Positions 8,620 through 17,042 of a stretch of DNA of 55,031 nt are shown here, one piece after another. This stretch comes from Deltaproteobacteria bacterium (GTDB lineage: Bacteria > Desulfobacterota > Binatia > Binatales > Binataceae). The position numbers were made by a program, and so were the translations under genes. Numbering within the stretch: position 1 is the stretch's first letter; every line of letters begins with the position of its first letter. The notes below the pieces were generated by a model. That model did not search any database. It had not been told where the DNA came from and was given only the letters and a program-made list of their open reading frames with translations. The stretch is from contig JAJXZF010000022.1 in the NCBI GenBank assembly GCA_021780225.1, positions 1-55,031 of the forward strand, read 5' to 3'.

Positions 8620-9351
8620 TCAATAATTCACCGCGACCAGAAACAGTCCGGCGGCGGGAGCCGCGGCGGGCGCGAGCGAGCGATCCCGCAAGGCGAGAAT
8701 TTCGGCGATCGCCTCCGGCGTCAGCCGGCCGCGGCCGGCTTCGACCATCGCCGCAACCATCGTCCTGACCATCCGGCGCAGGAAAGCGGTCGCTTCAACC
8801 CGATAGATCAGAAAATCGCCCTCGCGCCGCCATCCGCTTGCAATCACCCGGCGAACCGTCGTCCGCTCTTCGGAACCGAGCGATCGAAACGCGGCGAAGT
8901 CGTGCTCGCCGATGAAGACCTGGGCGGCCCGCGTCATCGCGTCAAGGCCGATCGCGCCCGGCAGCAGCCACGCATAGCGAAAATCAAACGCCGAGCGCCG
9001 CGCGCGGTTCAGCACGCGATATTCGTAGATTCGCGACCGGGCCGCTCGCCGCGGATCGAAATCGTCCGCCGCCGGCGCGGCTGCGAGAATCGCGATATCC
9101 GGCGGCAGCAGCGCGTTCAGGGCGCGATGCAGATCCTCCGGATCGAACGCGCGCGGCGGATCGAACGCGGCGACCTGCCCGCGCGCATGAACGCCCGCGT
9201 CGGTCCGGCCGGCGCCGTGCACCCGGACCGCGGCGCCGAAGATGCGGGCCAGCGCCTCCTCGAGCCGCGACTGAATGGAATCCGCGCCGGATTGCATTTG
9301 CCAGCCCGCGTAATTCGATCCGTCGTATTCGAGCGTGATGCGGATTTTCAT
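8620..9351 (-). CDS. truA: tRNA pseudouridine(38-40) synthase
   Basis: This 243-residue enzyme converts U38-U40 of the tRNA anticodon arm to pseudouridine. The start MKIRITLEYDGSNYAGWQMQ and the catalytic motif GAGRTDAGVHARGQV (nucleophilic Asp51) are both intact. The later family segment FAAFRSLGSEERTTVRRV is also present, as is the C-terminal FLRRMVRTMVAAMVEAGRGR. Length is normal. It lies 45 nt downstream of the Asd-like gene and is probably co-transcribed with leuB. Confidence 0.95.
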   Translation of the reverse strand: MKIRITLEYDGSNYAGWQMQSGADSIQSRLEEALARIFGAAVRVHGAGRTDAGVHARGQVAAFDPPRAFDPEDLHRALNALLPPDIAILAAAPAADDFDPRRAARSRIYEYRVLNRARRSAFDFRYAWLLPGAIGLDAMTRAAQVFIGEHDFAAFRSLGSEERTTVRRVIASGWRREGDFLIYRVEATAFLRRMVRTMVAAMVEAGRGRLTPEAIAEILALRDRSLAPAAAPAAGLFLVAVNY

Positions 9352-9396
9352 GGATGCGCGGCGCTTCGCGATAACGCGCCGAAGCGCCGGCCGGAA

Positions 9397-10365
9397 TCAG
9401 GAAAAGGCGAACCAGGCGCTTTCGGCGAGCCAAAGAGCCGTCATCGCGGCGACTCGCGCGGCGTCGAAAACGCACCAGAATATCGCGCCCGACGCATTGC
9501 GCGCCATCCGCACGATTACCGCTTCCTGACCAATCGCATCGACGAAACCGGCCGGATCTTCGCCCTCGATAAAAAGAATCCCCGGCGCGGAGCGCATTCG
9601 CCTGACCCAATCCGCCGTGTCGCGCCCGTTCGCCGGCACGGAAAGCGTGACGCCGCCGCCATGAAAGACAGGGGCCTGCACGATCTGCACCGCCGGCGAT
9701 ATCGCGTCCCCGGCCAGCGCCGAAATCTGGGCGGCGAGCGCCTGCGCGCGCTCGGCGGCGCCGGCGGGCATAAACAGGTTGAATGCGAGCTGCTGCGCAT
9801 CTTCGCCGAGGTCCAGCCGCGCGTTGAGCAGGTCGGCGGTTTGATTGAACAATTCGGAAACCTTTTCGCGGCCCGCGGCGCTCGCTCCCGTAATGACGGT
9901 CGCGCCGACAAACCCCGAAGCGACTTCCAGGGCGCGCAAAACGGTCGCGATCACCTGCACCGCCGGATGCGGCGGCGCGATCGCCCCGCGCTTGACGAGC
10001 GTTTTGACTTGCTCGCGCGGCGTGATTCCCGGCGCCGCCAACGCCGCGCCGGCCGGCGCCCGGAGCGCGGCGCTCAGATCGACAATCACCTGCGCATCAA
10101 GCCCCTGGCTTAGAGAACGCGCGGCCGCGTCGGGCAGCGCGAGAAAAACGATGTCGAAATTCGCGAGATCGGAGGGCGCCCCGAGCCGCGCCACCGAATG
10201 GCTTTGGCCGGCGGTCTCGACCGAATCGAAAGCGCCGCTTTCCGTGGCGAAAAGTTTCAGTTCCGCGCACGGAAATTCGCGTTCGCCGATCAGATCCGCG
10301 ATCTGGCCGCCGACGATTCCGGTCGCCCCGACGATCGCGACCCGCGGTTCGCGTCCGTTGCTCAA
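9397..10365 (-). CDS. Aspartate-semialdehyde dehydrogenase family protein (USG-1-like, catalytic Cys absent)
   Basis: This 322-residue protein has the Asd fold. The NADP-binding N-terminus (VAIVGATGIVGGQIADLI) and the dimerisation/catalytic domain are present, including GASAAGREKVSELFNQTADL, QLAFNLFMPAG and IVQAPVFHGGG. Where true Asd enzymes have the NPNCST active-site cysteine, this protein reads APPHPAVQ. The usual GH and C-terminal DNLRKGAA regions are also altered (FHGGG, DAARVAA). It therefore resembles the non-catalytic USG-1 paralogues rather than working Asd. The start is TTG at 10365 with GGAAGAGG about 8 nt upstream; a longer frame reaches into leuB. It sits 61 nt after leuB, where other bacteria carry asd. 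Confidence 0.75.
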   Translation of the reverse strand: MSNGREPRVAIVGATGIVGGQIADLIGEREFPCAELKLFATESGAFDSVETAGQSHSVARLGAPSDLANFDIVFLALPDAAARSLSQGLDAQVIVDLSAALRAPAGAALAAPGITPREQVKTLVKRGAIAPPHPAVQVIATVLRALEVASGFVGATVITGASAAGREKVSELFNQTADLLNARLDLGEDAQQLAFNLFMPAGAAERAQALAAQISALAGDAISPAVQIVQAPVFHGGGVTLSVPANGRDTADWVRRMRSAPGILFIEGEDPAGFVDAIGQEAVIVRMARNASGAIFWCVFDAARVAAMTALWLAESAWFAFS

Positions 10366-10426
10366 AATTGCGCCTCTTCCGGACCTGCCGAAATAACCGG
10401 CGCGCCGCTCCCGGCCGCGCGCGCGA

Positions 10427-11539
10427 TCAGGCTTCCGGCTCCAGGCTTTCGATTCGCTCGCGCACCAAACGGCCCATCGCCTTGCACCCGACCACTTTGA
10501 CGCCCGCGCCGCCGCCAAGATCGCGCGTACGGTAGCCGTCGCGCACGACGCCCTCGACCGCCTGCGTTATCAATTCGGCCTCCGCGCGCATCCCCAGCGA
10601 ATGCTCCAGCAACATCGCCGCCGACAGGATCGCGGCGAGCGGATTCGCTTCGTCACGCCCGGCGATATCGGGCGCGCTGCCGTGAATCGGTTCGTACAAT
10701 CCAACCCGATAGCCCGCGCCGTTCAGCTCCTCGCCCAGCGACGCCGACGGCAGCAACCCCATCGAACCGGCCAGGACCGACGCTTCGTCGGTCAGAATGT
10801 CGCCGAACATGTTCTCGGTCACGATCACGTCGAAATCGCGCGGACGGCGAATCAGATGCATCGCCATCGAATCGACCAGTTGATGGTCGCACTTGACGTC
10901 GGGATAGCGCGCGGCGACCTCGGTCGCGATTTCGCGCCACAAACGCGAGGTCGAAAGCACGTTGGCCTTGTCGACCGAGGTGAGATGCTTGCGCCGTTCG
11001 CGCGCCAGTTCGAAGCCGTAGCGCAACACTCGCTCAATTTCGGCCTCGGAGTAAAAGCAGGTGTCGACCGCCTCGCGGCCGTCCGCGCCCGCGCGCCGCT
11101 CGCTGGGTTTGCCGTAATAGATTCCGCCGGTCAGCTCGCGAATCACGACCAAATCGACGCCGTTGACGATATCCGCGCGCAACGGCGACGCCGGCAGGAA
11201 TTCCTTGACGCTCTTGACCGGCCGCACGTTCGCGAACAGCCCAAGCTCCTTGCGCAGCCCCAGCAAGGCCTGCTCGGGCCGCATCTCGGCCTTCGGATTG
11301 TCCCATTTCGGACCGCCGACGGCGCCGAGCAATATCGCATCGCAATCACGCGCGGCGTCCAGCGTCGCGTCGGGCAGCGGTTTGCCATGCATATCGATCG
11401 CGTGGCCGCCGATCGGCGCTTCCTTGAATTCGATATCCACGGCATCGCGCCGTGCGACGACCTTGAGCGCCTGCAAGGCCTCGCCGACCACCTCGGGACC
11501 AATACCGTCACCCTTGAGCACAAGAATTTTGTAGGCCAT
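10427..11539 (-). CDS. leuB: 3-isopropylmalate dehydrogenase
   Basis: This 370-residue NAD-dependent beta-decarboxylating dehydrogenase carries out the third committed step of leucine synthesis (3-isopropylmalate to 2-ketoisocaproate). Family hallmarks are LVLKGDGIGPEVVGEAL at the start, GAVGGPKWDN, RELTGGIYYGKPSERR and the signature DVIVTENMFGDILTDEASVL with GLLPSASL. The C-terminal GSAPDIAGRDEANPLAAIL completes the active site. Length is normal. It lies about 240 nt downstream of leuA on the same strand. Confidence 0.96.
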   Translation of the reverse strand: MAYKILVLKGDGIGPEVVGEALQALKVVARRDAVDIEFKEAPIGGHAIDMHGKPLPDATLDAARDCDAILLGAVGGPKWDNPKAEMRPEQALLGLRKELGLFANVRPVKSVKEFLPASPLRADIVNGVDLVVIRELTGGIYYGKPSERRAGADGREAVDTCFYSEAEIERVLRYGFELARERRKHLTSVDKANVLSTSRLWREIATEVAARYPDVKCDHQLVDSMAMHLIRRPRDFDVIVTENMFGDILTDEASVLAGSMGLLPSASLGEELNGAGYRVGLYEPIHGSAPDIAGRDEANPLAAILSAAMLLEHSLGMRAEAELITQAVEGVVRDGYRTRDLGGGAGVKVVGCKAMGRLVRERIESLEPEA

Positions 11540-11781
11540 GACCAGCCGCAGATGCCTGACCGCGACGCGCGCGGACGAAACGCTCTTCTCCCTCGCCGGT
11601 GTTTTCGGGATTTCGGATTGCGGAGGCTCCGCGCGCGCGCAAGCGGCTTATCTTATGCCGTTGACGCCGTGCGCGCGCCGTCACGCGAAAAATGGAAGAT
11701 CCAACGCCCCGAATAAACACGCCAAAATTGCAACGTATCAGCACTTAGCCCAAGCGCCGCGCCGCGGCAAGTCCCGCGGCT

Positions 11782-13350
11782 TTACGGCCCTTCGACCGCA
11801 CGCGCCGCCGCGCCCGCCGCCCGCGCCTTGAGCCGGTTGAGCGCGTTCACCAGCGCCAGCGCGCTCGCCATCACGATATCGCTGTGCGCCCCCTGGCCCG
11901 CGACCGTCATCCCGTCCTCGCGCACCAGGCACGACACTTCGCCCAGCGCGTCGGTGCCGCCGGTAATCGCCTTGACCGAATAGCGTTCGAGCGCCGGCGT
12001 GATGCCCGCGATTTTGTAGATCGCCTTGTAGCAGGCGTCCACCATGCCGTCGCCGGTCGCCGCGGCGTTGCGCTCCTCGCCCGCCACGCGCATCGTGACC
12101 TCGGCCCGCGGCTCGGTGCGGCTCGACGACATGACGATCACGTCCACCAGCTCGAACCGCTCGGCCGTGCGCCGCGTCTCCTCGTTCGCCAGCGCCAGGA
12201 TATCGTCGTCGTACACGATCTTCTTCTTGTCGCACAGCGCCTTGAACGCCGCGAACGCCTTCTCCACGTCGATCGTCGCGGGATCGACTCCCAGCTCCTG
12301 CAGGCGGTTGACGAAGGCGTGGCGTCCCGAATGTTTCCCCAGCACCAGCTTGTTGGACGGAATCCCGATATCCTCGGGCTTCATGATCTCGTAGGTCAGC
12401 TTGTTCTTGAGCACGCCGTCCTGATGGATTCCGGCTTCGTGCGCGAACGCGTTGTCGCCGACGATCGGTTTGTTCGGCGGCACCGGCTGGCCGATTATCT
12501 GCGACAACAGCCGCGACGCCGGATAGATTTGGCGCGTGTCGATTCCGGTCCGCACCTCCATCAGGTCTTTGCGCGTCCGAATCGCCATCACCACCTCTTC
12601 CATCGAGGTGTTGCCGGCGCGTTCGCCGATTCCGTTGATCGTGCATTCGACCTGGCGGGCGCCGTTGCGCACCGCCGCCAGCGAATTCGCGACCGCAAGC
12701 CCCAGGTCGTTATGGCAATGCGCGCTCCAGATCACTTCGTCCGCGCCCGCGACATGCTCGCGCATGTAAGCGAACATCCGCCCGAATTCCTCGGGAATCG
12801 CGTGGCCGGTGGTGTCGGGCAGGTTGATAATCCGCGCGCCCGCGCGAATCACCTCTGCGCAGATTTTCGCCATGTAGTCCCAGTCGCTGCGCGAGGCGTC
12901 TTCGCACGAGAACTCGATATGATCCAGATGGCGTTTGGCGCGCGTCACCGCCCAAGTCGCGGCGTTGAGCACGTCCTCGCGGGTCATGTTCAGCTTGTAC
13001 TTGAGATGGATATCCGAGGTCGCGATAAAAATATGGACGCCCGGCCGCCTGGCGCCTTCGACCGCCTTCAGCGCCGCGTCCACGTCTTCGTCGCGCGTGC
13101 GCGAAAGGCTCAACACGGCCGGCCGCTCGAGCGCCTCGGCGATCCGGCGGACGGCCTCGAAATCTCCCGGCGACGACGCCGCGAAGCCCGCCTCGATAAT
13201 ATCGACGTTGAGCCGCTCGAGCTGGCGCGCAATCGCGACTTTTTCTTCGACGTTCATGGTGCAGCCCGGCGATTGTTCGCCGTCGCGCAGCGTCGTGTCG
13301 AAGATTTTTACGTAATCGGCGCCGGCGTGATTGGAACTGGTCGTGGACAT
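11782..13350 (-). CDS. leuA: 2-isopropylmalate synthase
   Basis: This 522-residue enzyme condenses acetyl-CoA with 2-ketoisovalerate, the first committed step of leucine synthesis. The TIM barrel opens with [17 protein letters not shown], and the metal-binding HxH is in [33 protein letters not shown] and [13 protein letters not shown] are also present. The C-terminal region (about 390-515) is the leucine-sensing regulatory domain, so allosteric feedback is likely. The ATG at 13350 has GAGGGAG upstream. Expression is probably controlled by the leader peptide and terminator lying 60-215 nt upstream. Confidence 0.96.
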   Translation of the reverse strand: MSTTSSNHAGADYVKIFDTTLRDGEQSPGCTMNVEEKVAIARQLERLNVDIIEAGFAASSPGDFEAVRRIAEALERPAVLSLSRTRDEDVDAALKAVEGARRPGVHIFIATSDIHLKYKLNMTREDVLNAATWAVTRAKRHLDHIEFSCEDASRSDWDYMAKICAEVIRAGARIINLPDTTGHAIPEEFGRMFAYMREHVAGADEVIWSAHCHNDLGLAVANSLAAVRNGARQVECTINGIGERAGNTSMEEVVMAIRTRKDLMEVRTGIDTRQIYPASRLLSQIIGQPVPPNKPIVGDNAFAHEAGIHQDGVLKNKLTYEIMKPEDIGIPSNKLVLGKHSGRHAFVNRLQELGVDPATIDVEKAFAAFKALCDKKKIVYDDDILALANEETRRTAERFELVDVIVMSSSRTEPRAEVTMRVAGEERNAAATGDGMVDACYKAIYKIAGITPALERYSVKAITGGTDALGEVSCLVREDGMTVAGQGAHSDIVMASALALVNALNRLKARAAGAAARAVEGP

Positions 13351-13409
13351 TGCAGATCTCCCTCGTCTTCAGCCCATCTCGTGAACCGTACCGGCGAACC
13401 GCATCAGCC

Positions 13410-13457
13410 AAAAAAAGAAAACGCCCCGGGTCGCCTGTTCGGCCCACCCGGGGCGTT
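13410..13457 (-). terminator. Leucine attenuator terminator
   Basis: On the minus strand, AACGCCCCGGGT and ACCCGGGGCGTT (13446-13457 and 13420-13431) form a perfect 12-bp GC-rich stem with a 14-nt loop. It is followed directly by TTCTTTTTTT. This is a textbook intrinsic terminator placed between a leucine-rich leader peptide and leuA. Parts of its 5' arm can also pair with the leader: GGGCGT with ACGCCC, and GGCCCAC with GTGGGCC. This would give an antiterminator when the ribosome stalls. Confidence 0.9.
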
Positions 13458-13480
13458 GGTCTCAGCTTCTCAAGCCTTGG

Positions 13481-13564
13481 TCAGGCCTGCACCTCGACGC
13501 CCGCGGCGTGGGCCCCGCTAAGGGCCAGAATAAGCAGCAGTCCGAGATGCAGATTCAAATTCAT
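13481..13564 (-). CDS. leuL: leu operon leader peptide
   Basis: This is a 27-codon frame with 8 leucines, seven of them within residues 3-13 (MNLNLHLGLLLILALS...), ending in TGA 24 nt before the attenuator stem. It fits the role of a leucine-sensing leader. When Leu-tRNA is scarce, ribosomes stall over the Leu codons and the terminator should be replaced by an antiterminator. CUGCAUCUCG near the start can pair with CGAGGUGCAG at the end (one G-U pair), forming the expected 1:2 hairpin around the Leu codons. No strong ribosome-binding site is seen, and the predicted transcript starts only about 4 nt upstream, so the mRNA may be leaderless. Confidence 0.85.
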   Translation of the reverse strand: MNLNLHLGLLLILALSGAHAAGVEVQA

Positions 13565-13574
13565 CGCAAGTTAT

Positions 13575-13604
13575 ATCCTAGCCATCGGAACATTCGCGCG
13601 TCAA
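13575..13604 (-). promoter_or_regulatory. Predicted promoter for leuL-leuA
   Basis: TTGACG (13599-13604) and TAGGAT (13575-13580) are separated by 18 nt on the minus strand. The -35 box overlaps the pssA stop codon. The expected start near 13568 would put the leader ATG about 4 nt downstream. The boxes are a reasonable but imperfect sigma-70 match. Confidence 0.5.
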
Positions 13605-14500
13605 GGCTCGGACGCGGCCGTTTCGCCCGGCTCGCGCGCGGAGGCGCCCATCGCGTGCGGCTCCGCTCCGGAGGCCGGCAGGGACGAGGCGGCCGGCAAT
13701 TTCGCGATTCGCTCGCCGTGCGCCAGCAGGAACAGTCCGGACGAAACATACGCCAAGGCCAGCGCAAAAAACGTGAACTGCGGCATCGCGAACAACATCG
13801 CCGCAATCGCCAGCACCACCGCCATCAGTTCGACCTGCACACGGCGATGCGGCGTGAAGGTTTTGAAACTGGGATACGGCACGCGCGAGATCATCAGCGC
13901 CGCCAGCCCCAGCGTGAGCGGCGCCATCACGGCGCACAGCGTGCGCGGCGAATCGATTTCGAAATAACTGTACGCAAGCACCGCGCCCGCGATCAGCGCC
14001 GCCGCTCCGGGCACCGGCAATCCGGTGAAGCGGCGCTTGTCGGTCGCCGCCGTCTGCACATTGAATCGCGCCAGGCGCAACGCCGCGCATACGACGAACA
14101 GCCCGCTGATCACGATGCCGAGCGAGCCCAGCCGATGAATCGCCCAACTATAGACCAGACCCGCCGGCGCGACGCCGAAGGCGACGACGTCGGACAGACT
14201 GTCGTACTCGACCCCGAACTGGCTCGAACTGCGCGACAGGCGGGCGATGCGGCCGTCGAGACCGTCGCACACGAAAGCCGCGACGATCATGGTCGCGGCC
14301 AGTTCAAAATGCGCGCCCATCGAGGAAATCAGCGAGTAGAAGCCCGCGAGCAACCCGAGCGACGTAATCGTCGCCGGCACTACGAAGACTCCCCGTCTGA
14401 GCGGTTCGGCCATCTTTTCCCTGCGCCCTTTGAGCGCGGCAGGCGCAATCCGCATCCGCTCGCGCCCGCCGAAATCGCTCCGCGCCTCGCCTCCGTTCAT
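13601..14500 (-). CDS. pssA: CDP-diacylglycerol--serine O-phosphatidyltransferase
   Basis: This is a 299-residue multi-pass membrane enzyme that makes phosphatidylserine from CDP-diacylglycerol and serine. The CDP-alcohol phosphotransferase motif DG(x2)AR(x8)G(x3)D(x3)D is complete in DGRIARLSRSSSQFGVEYDS with the final D. Six to eight hydrophobic helices follow. The ATG at 14500 overlaps the psd stop codon (ATGA) with GGAGA upstream, so a longer upstream frame is rejected. The product is the substrate of Psd, encoded immediately upstream, so the pair makes phosphatidylethanolamine. Confidence 0.93.
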   Translation of the reverse strand: MNGGEARSDFGGRERMRIAPAALKGRREKMAEPLRRGVFVVPATITSLGLLAGFYSLISSMGAHFELAATMIVAAFVCDGLDGRIARLSRSSSQFGVEYDSLSDVVAFGVAPAGLVYSWAIHRLGSLGIVISGLFVVCAALRLARFNVQTAATDKRRFTGLPVPGAAALIAGAVLAYSYFEIDSPRTLCAVMAPLTLGLAALMISRVPYPSFKTFTPHRRVQVELMAVVLAIAAMLFAMPQFTFFALALAYVSSGLFLLAHGERIAKLPAASSLPASGAEPHAMGASAREPGETAASEP

Positions 14501-15198
14501 CGATCGGGTTCTCCAATCACGCTTTCGCCCGCCCACACGCGATCGCCGACCGCGACCGTCGCCCGGTAGCCCGGCGGCAGGTAATGATCGACGCGGCTGC
14601 CGAACATGATTACGCCGACCCGCTCGCCGCGCGCGACTTTCGCGCCGGTCCGCACCCGGCATACGATGCGCCGCGCCAGATAACCCGCCACCTGAACGAT
14701 CGCATGGCGCCGTCCGGCGGCGTCGTCGATCGCGATCAGATTGCGTTCGTTATGCTCGCTGGCGGCGTCGCTGTAGGCGGCGCGAAATTCGCCGGGCGTG
14801 TGCTTGACGACAGAGATTTCGCCGGCGACCGGCGCGCGATTCACGTGCACGTCCAGCGGCGACATGAAAACCGAAATGCGCCGGTACGCGTCTCCGCTCT
14901 TGAAATCGTCCGGCGCGCCCACGCCTATGTCCGTAACCTTCCCGTCGGCCGCCGAGAGAATCGCGTCGTCCGGCGCAACCGCGACGCGTTCCGGATCGCG
15001 GAAAAACATCCTGATCGCGAACGCGGCGATCAGGATTAAAATTCCAAGCGATTCCGCGCCCAAAACGGCAAAGATCACACCGGCCGCGGCCGCGCCCGCG
15101 GTGTAGTAAGCGCCTTCCGGCGCGATTCCCATCCAGCCCGCGATCGACGCGCGCATCCCGGCCGGCGCCGCCAAGCCGTCTGCTTCCGATTCGTTCAA
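14497..15198 (-). CDS. psd: Phosphatidylserine decarboxylase proenzyme
   Basis: This is a 233-residue, short-type (PSD-A) enzyme that converts phosphatidylserine to phosphatidylethanolamine. Two hydrophobic segments near residues 28-65 anchor it. The conserved stretch RISVFMSPLDVHVNRAPVAG is present, and self-cleavage should occur at the Gly-Ser of MFGSRVDHYLP to give the pyruvoyl cofactor. It ends by overlapping pssA by 4 nt, which indicates translational coupling. It lies between ilvC and pssA in one transcription direction. Confidence 0.95.
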   Translation of the reverse strand: MNESEADGLAAPAGMRASIAGWMGIAPEGAYYTAGAAAAGVIFAVLGAESLGILILIAAFAIRMFFRDPERVAVAPDDAILSAADGKVTDIGVGAPDDFKSGDAYRRISVFMSPLDVHVNRAPVAGEISVVKHTPGEFRAAYSDAASEHNERNLIAIDDAAGRRHAIVQVAGYLARRIVCRVRTGAKVARGERVGVIMFGSRVDHYLPPGYRATVAVGDRVWAGESVIGEPDR

Positions 15199-15207
15199 GG
15201 CGCCAGC

Positions 15208-16224
15208 CTAGTTTTTCGCTTTATCGACCAGCCGGTCGCTGCCCAGCCACGGCATGAACGAACGCAATTGGCGTCCGACCTGCTCGGTCTGATGTTTTTC
15301 CGCCTCGCCGCGCAAACGCTTGAAGGTCGGCAATCCGGCGCGATACTCGGCGATCCATTCGTTGGCGAATTTGCCCGACTGGATATCGGCGAGAATTTTC
15401 TTCATCGCTTCGCGCGTCGCCGGCCCGACCACGCGATTGCCGCGGGTCATGTCGCCGTACTCGGCGGTGTTGCTGATCGAATAGCGCATGTTCGCGATAC
15501 CGCCCTCGTAAATCAGATCGACGATCAGCTTGACCTCGTGCAGGCACTCGAAATAAGCCATTTCGGGCGCGTAACCCGCCTCCACCAGCGTCTCGAAACC
15601 CGCGCGAATCAGCTCGGTCAGCCCGCCGCAGAGCACGGACTGTTCGCCAAACAGATCGGTCTCGGTCTCTTCGCGGAACGTGGTTTCGATAATCGCCGCC
15701 CGTCCGCCGCCGATCGCGCATCCGTAGGCCAGTCCGATGGTCGCGGTGTCGCCGGAGGGATCCTGATGGATCGCGAGCAGGCACGGCACGCCGCGCCCCT
15801 TGACGAACTCGGAACGCACCAGATGGCCGGGGCCTTTCGGCGCGATCATGAAAACGTTGACGCCGGCGGGCGGCTCGATGAATTTGAAATGGATATTGAA
15901 GCCGTGGCCGAAGGCGAGATACTTGCCCTTGCCCAGATGCGGCGCGATTTCCGCCTTGTAGATATCGCTCGCCATCTCGTCCGGCACCAGCATCATGATG
16001 ATGTCCGCTTCGGCGGCGGCTTCCGCCGTGTCGAGCACGCGCAGGCCCTGCTTGGCCGCCTTTTCCCAGGTCGGACTGCCCTTGCGCAATCCCACCCGAA
16101 CGTCCATCCCGCTGTCGCGCAGATTGAGCGCGTGCGCGTGGCCCTGGCTGCCGAATCCGATGATCGCGATCTTCTTCGCCCGGAGCGCGCTGAGGTCGGC
16201 GTCGCGGTCGTAAAATACTTTCAT
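15208..16224 (-). CDS. ilvC: Ketol-acid reductoisomerase (NADP+)
   Basis: This 338-residue class I enzyme catalyses the isomeroreduction step of valine/isoleucine synthesis. The start [20 protein letters not shown] and the dinucleotide motif [19 protein letters not shown] are typical. Metal-binding residues lie in [16 protein letters not shown]-type sequence (here [20 protein letters not shown]), and the tail is normal. GGGAGA precedes the ATG. It lies 21 nt downstream of ilvN and 9 nt upstream of psd, so branched-chain amino acid and phospholipid genes share a transcript. Confidence 0.97.
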   Translation of the reverse strand: MKVFYDRDADLSALRAKKIAIIGFGSQGHAHALNLRDSGMDVRVGLRKGSPTWEKAAKQGLRVLDTAEAAAEADIIMMLVPDEMASDIYKAEIAPHLGKGKYLAFGHGFNIHFKFIEPPAGVNVFMIAPKGPGHLVRSEFVKGRGVPCLLAIHQDPSGDTATIGLAYGCAIGGGRAAIIETTFREETETDLFGEQSVLCGGLTELIRAGFETLVEAGYAPEMAYFECLHEVKLIVDLIYEGGIANMRYSISNTAEYGDMTRGNRVVGPATREAMKKILADIQSGKFANEWIAEYRAGLPTFKRLRGEAEKHQTEQVGRQLRSFMPWLGSDRLVDKAKN

Positions 16225-16245
16225 CCCGAATATCTCCCGGAATTT

Positions 16246-16767
16246 TTATTCCCTGACGTGGCGATGGTTGTGATTCGATTCGAGCTGAACCGATCGCGCC
16301 ATCGCAATTTTTCCCGTCCGCACCATCTCTTTGATGCCCAAAGGACGAACCAGCGCGATAAACGCTTTGATCTTGCCGGTGTCGCCGGTCACTTCGACCG
16401 TCACCGAGCGCGGCCCGATATCCACCACGTGCGCGCGGAACGCATGCACGATCGAATCCAATTCGCCACGGGTGCGTTCATCGACAGCGACTTTGACCAT
16501 CACCAATTCGCGATCGACCGTCTCGACTTCCTTGAAATCGGTGACCTTGATTACGGAAACCAGCTTGTTCAGCTGCTTGTTGATCTGCTCGAGAATCTGA
16601 TCGTCGCCGGAAGTGACCAACACAATCCGGGAGACCGTCGGATCCTGCGGATCCTCGTTGACCGTAAGCGACTCGATATTGAAGCCGCGGCTGGAAAAAA
16701 GCCCGGCTACCCGGGACAGGACGCCGAATTCGTTCTCGACCAGAACCGATATCGTATGACTAGGCAT
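16246..16767 (-). CDS. ilvN: Acetolactate synthase small (regulatory) subunit
   Basis: This 173-residue protein has an N-terminal ACT domain (HTISVLVENEFGVLSRVAGL, then FSSRGFNIESLTVNEDPQDP) and the C-terminal ALS_ss domain. It binds valine and sets feedback on the catalytic IlvB subunit. Length and motifs fit IlvH/IlvN. No ilvB gene is adjacent: the next gene upstream is a YdcH-like protein, so the large subunit must be elsewhere. Confidence 0.94.
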   Translation of the reverse strand: MPSHTISVLVENEFGVLSRVAGLFSSRGFNIESLTVNEDPQDPTVSRIVLVTSGDDQILEQINKQLNKLVSVIKVTDFKEVETVDRELVMVKVAVDERTRGELDSIVHAFRAHVVDIGPRSVTVEVTGDTGKIKAFIALVRPLGIKEMVRTGKIAMARSVQLESNHNHRHVRE

Positions 16768-16808
16768 TGCGGATGGATCATCACAATCGGCCCCGCCCCG
16801 GTATGCGC

Positions 16809-17042
16809 TTAATGCGCTTCGTCGTGCTGATGGCGATTGAGAAGCTCCATCATACGATCCTTGGAGGCCAATTTCAGCTTCTGAATGCGTTTCTTTTCCA
16901 GTTCTTCGGCGGGCGTCAGATAAATCTTGTCGCGAAAGGCTTCGAGCTGGTGCTTGAGTTGGAGATGCTCCTCGTAGAGTTCCTTCAGACGCTCGTCATG
17001 AACGGCATACTGCTGGATTAGCTCTTCCTCTCGATGTTCCAT
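16809..17042 (-). CDS. YdcH/DUF465-family small coiled-coil protein
   Basis: This 77-residue, highly charged helical protein fits the YdcH/DUF465 pattern. The first part (EHREEELIQQYAVHDERLKE) is followed by HLQLKHQLEAF and the conserved LTPAEELEKKRIQKLKLASK. It is likely a two-helix hairpin, and the function is unknown. GAAGG upstream supports the ATG at 17042, which lies inside the last codons of tsaB (47-nt overlap). Confidence 0.82.
   Translation of the reverse strand: MEHREEELIQQYAVHDERLKELYEEHLQLKHQLEAFRDKIYLTPAEELEKKRIQKLKLASKDRMMELLNRHQHDEAH

Noticed and set aside
11884-13521. 545-residue plus-strand frame opposite leuA
   Set aside because: Arg/His-rich antisense frame created by GC-rich codon bias; leuA is unambiguous on the other strand.
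15268-16812. 514-residue plus-strand frame opposite ilvC/ilvN
   Set aside because: Antisense shadow with no recognisable motif.
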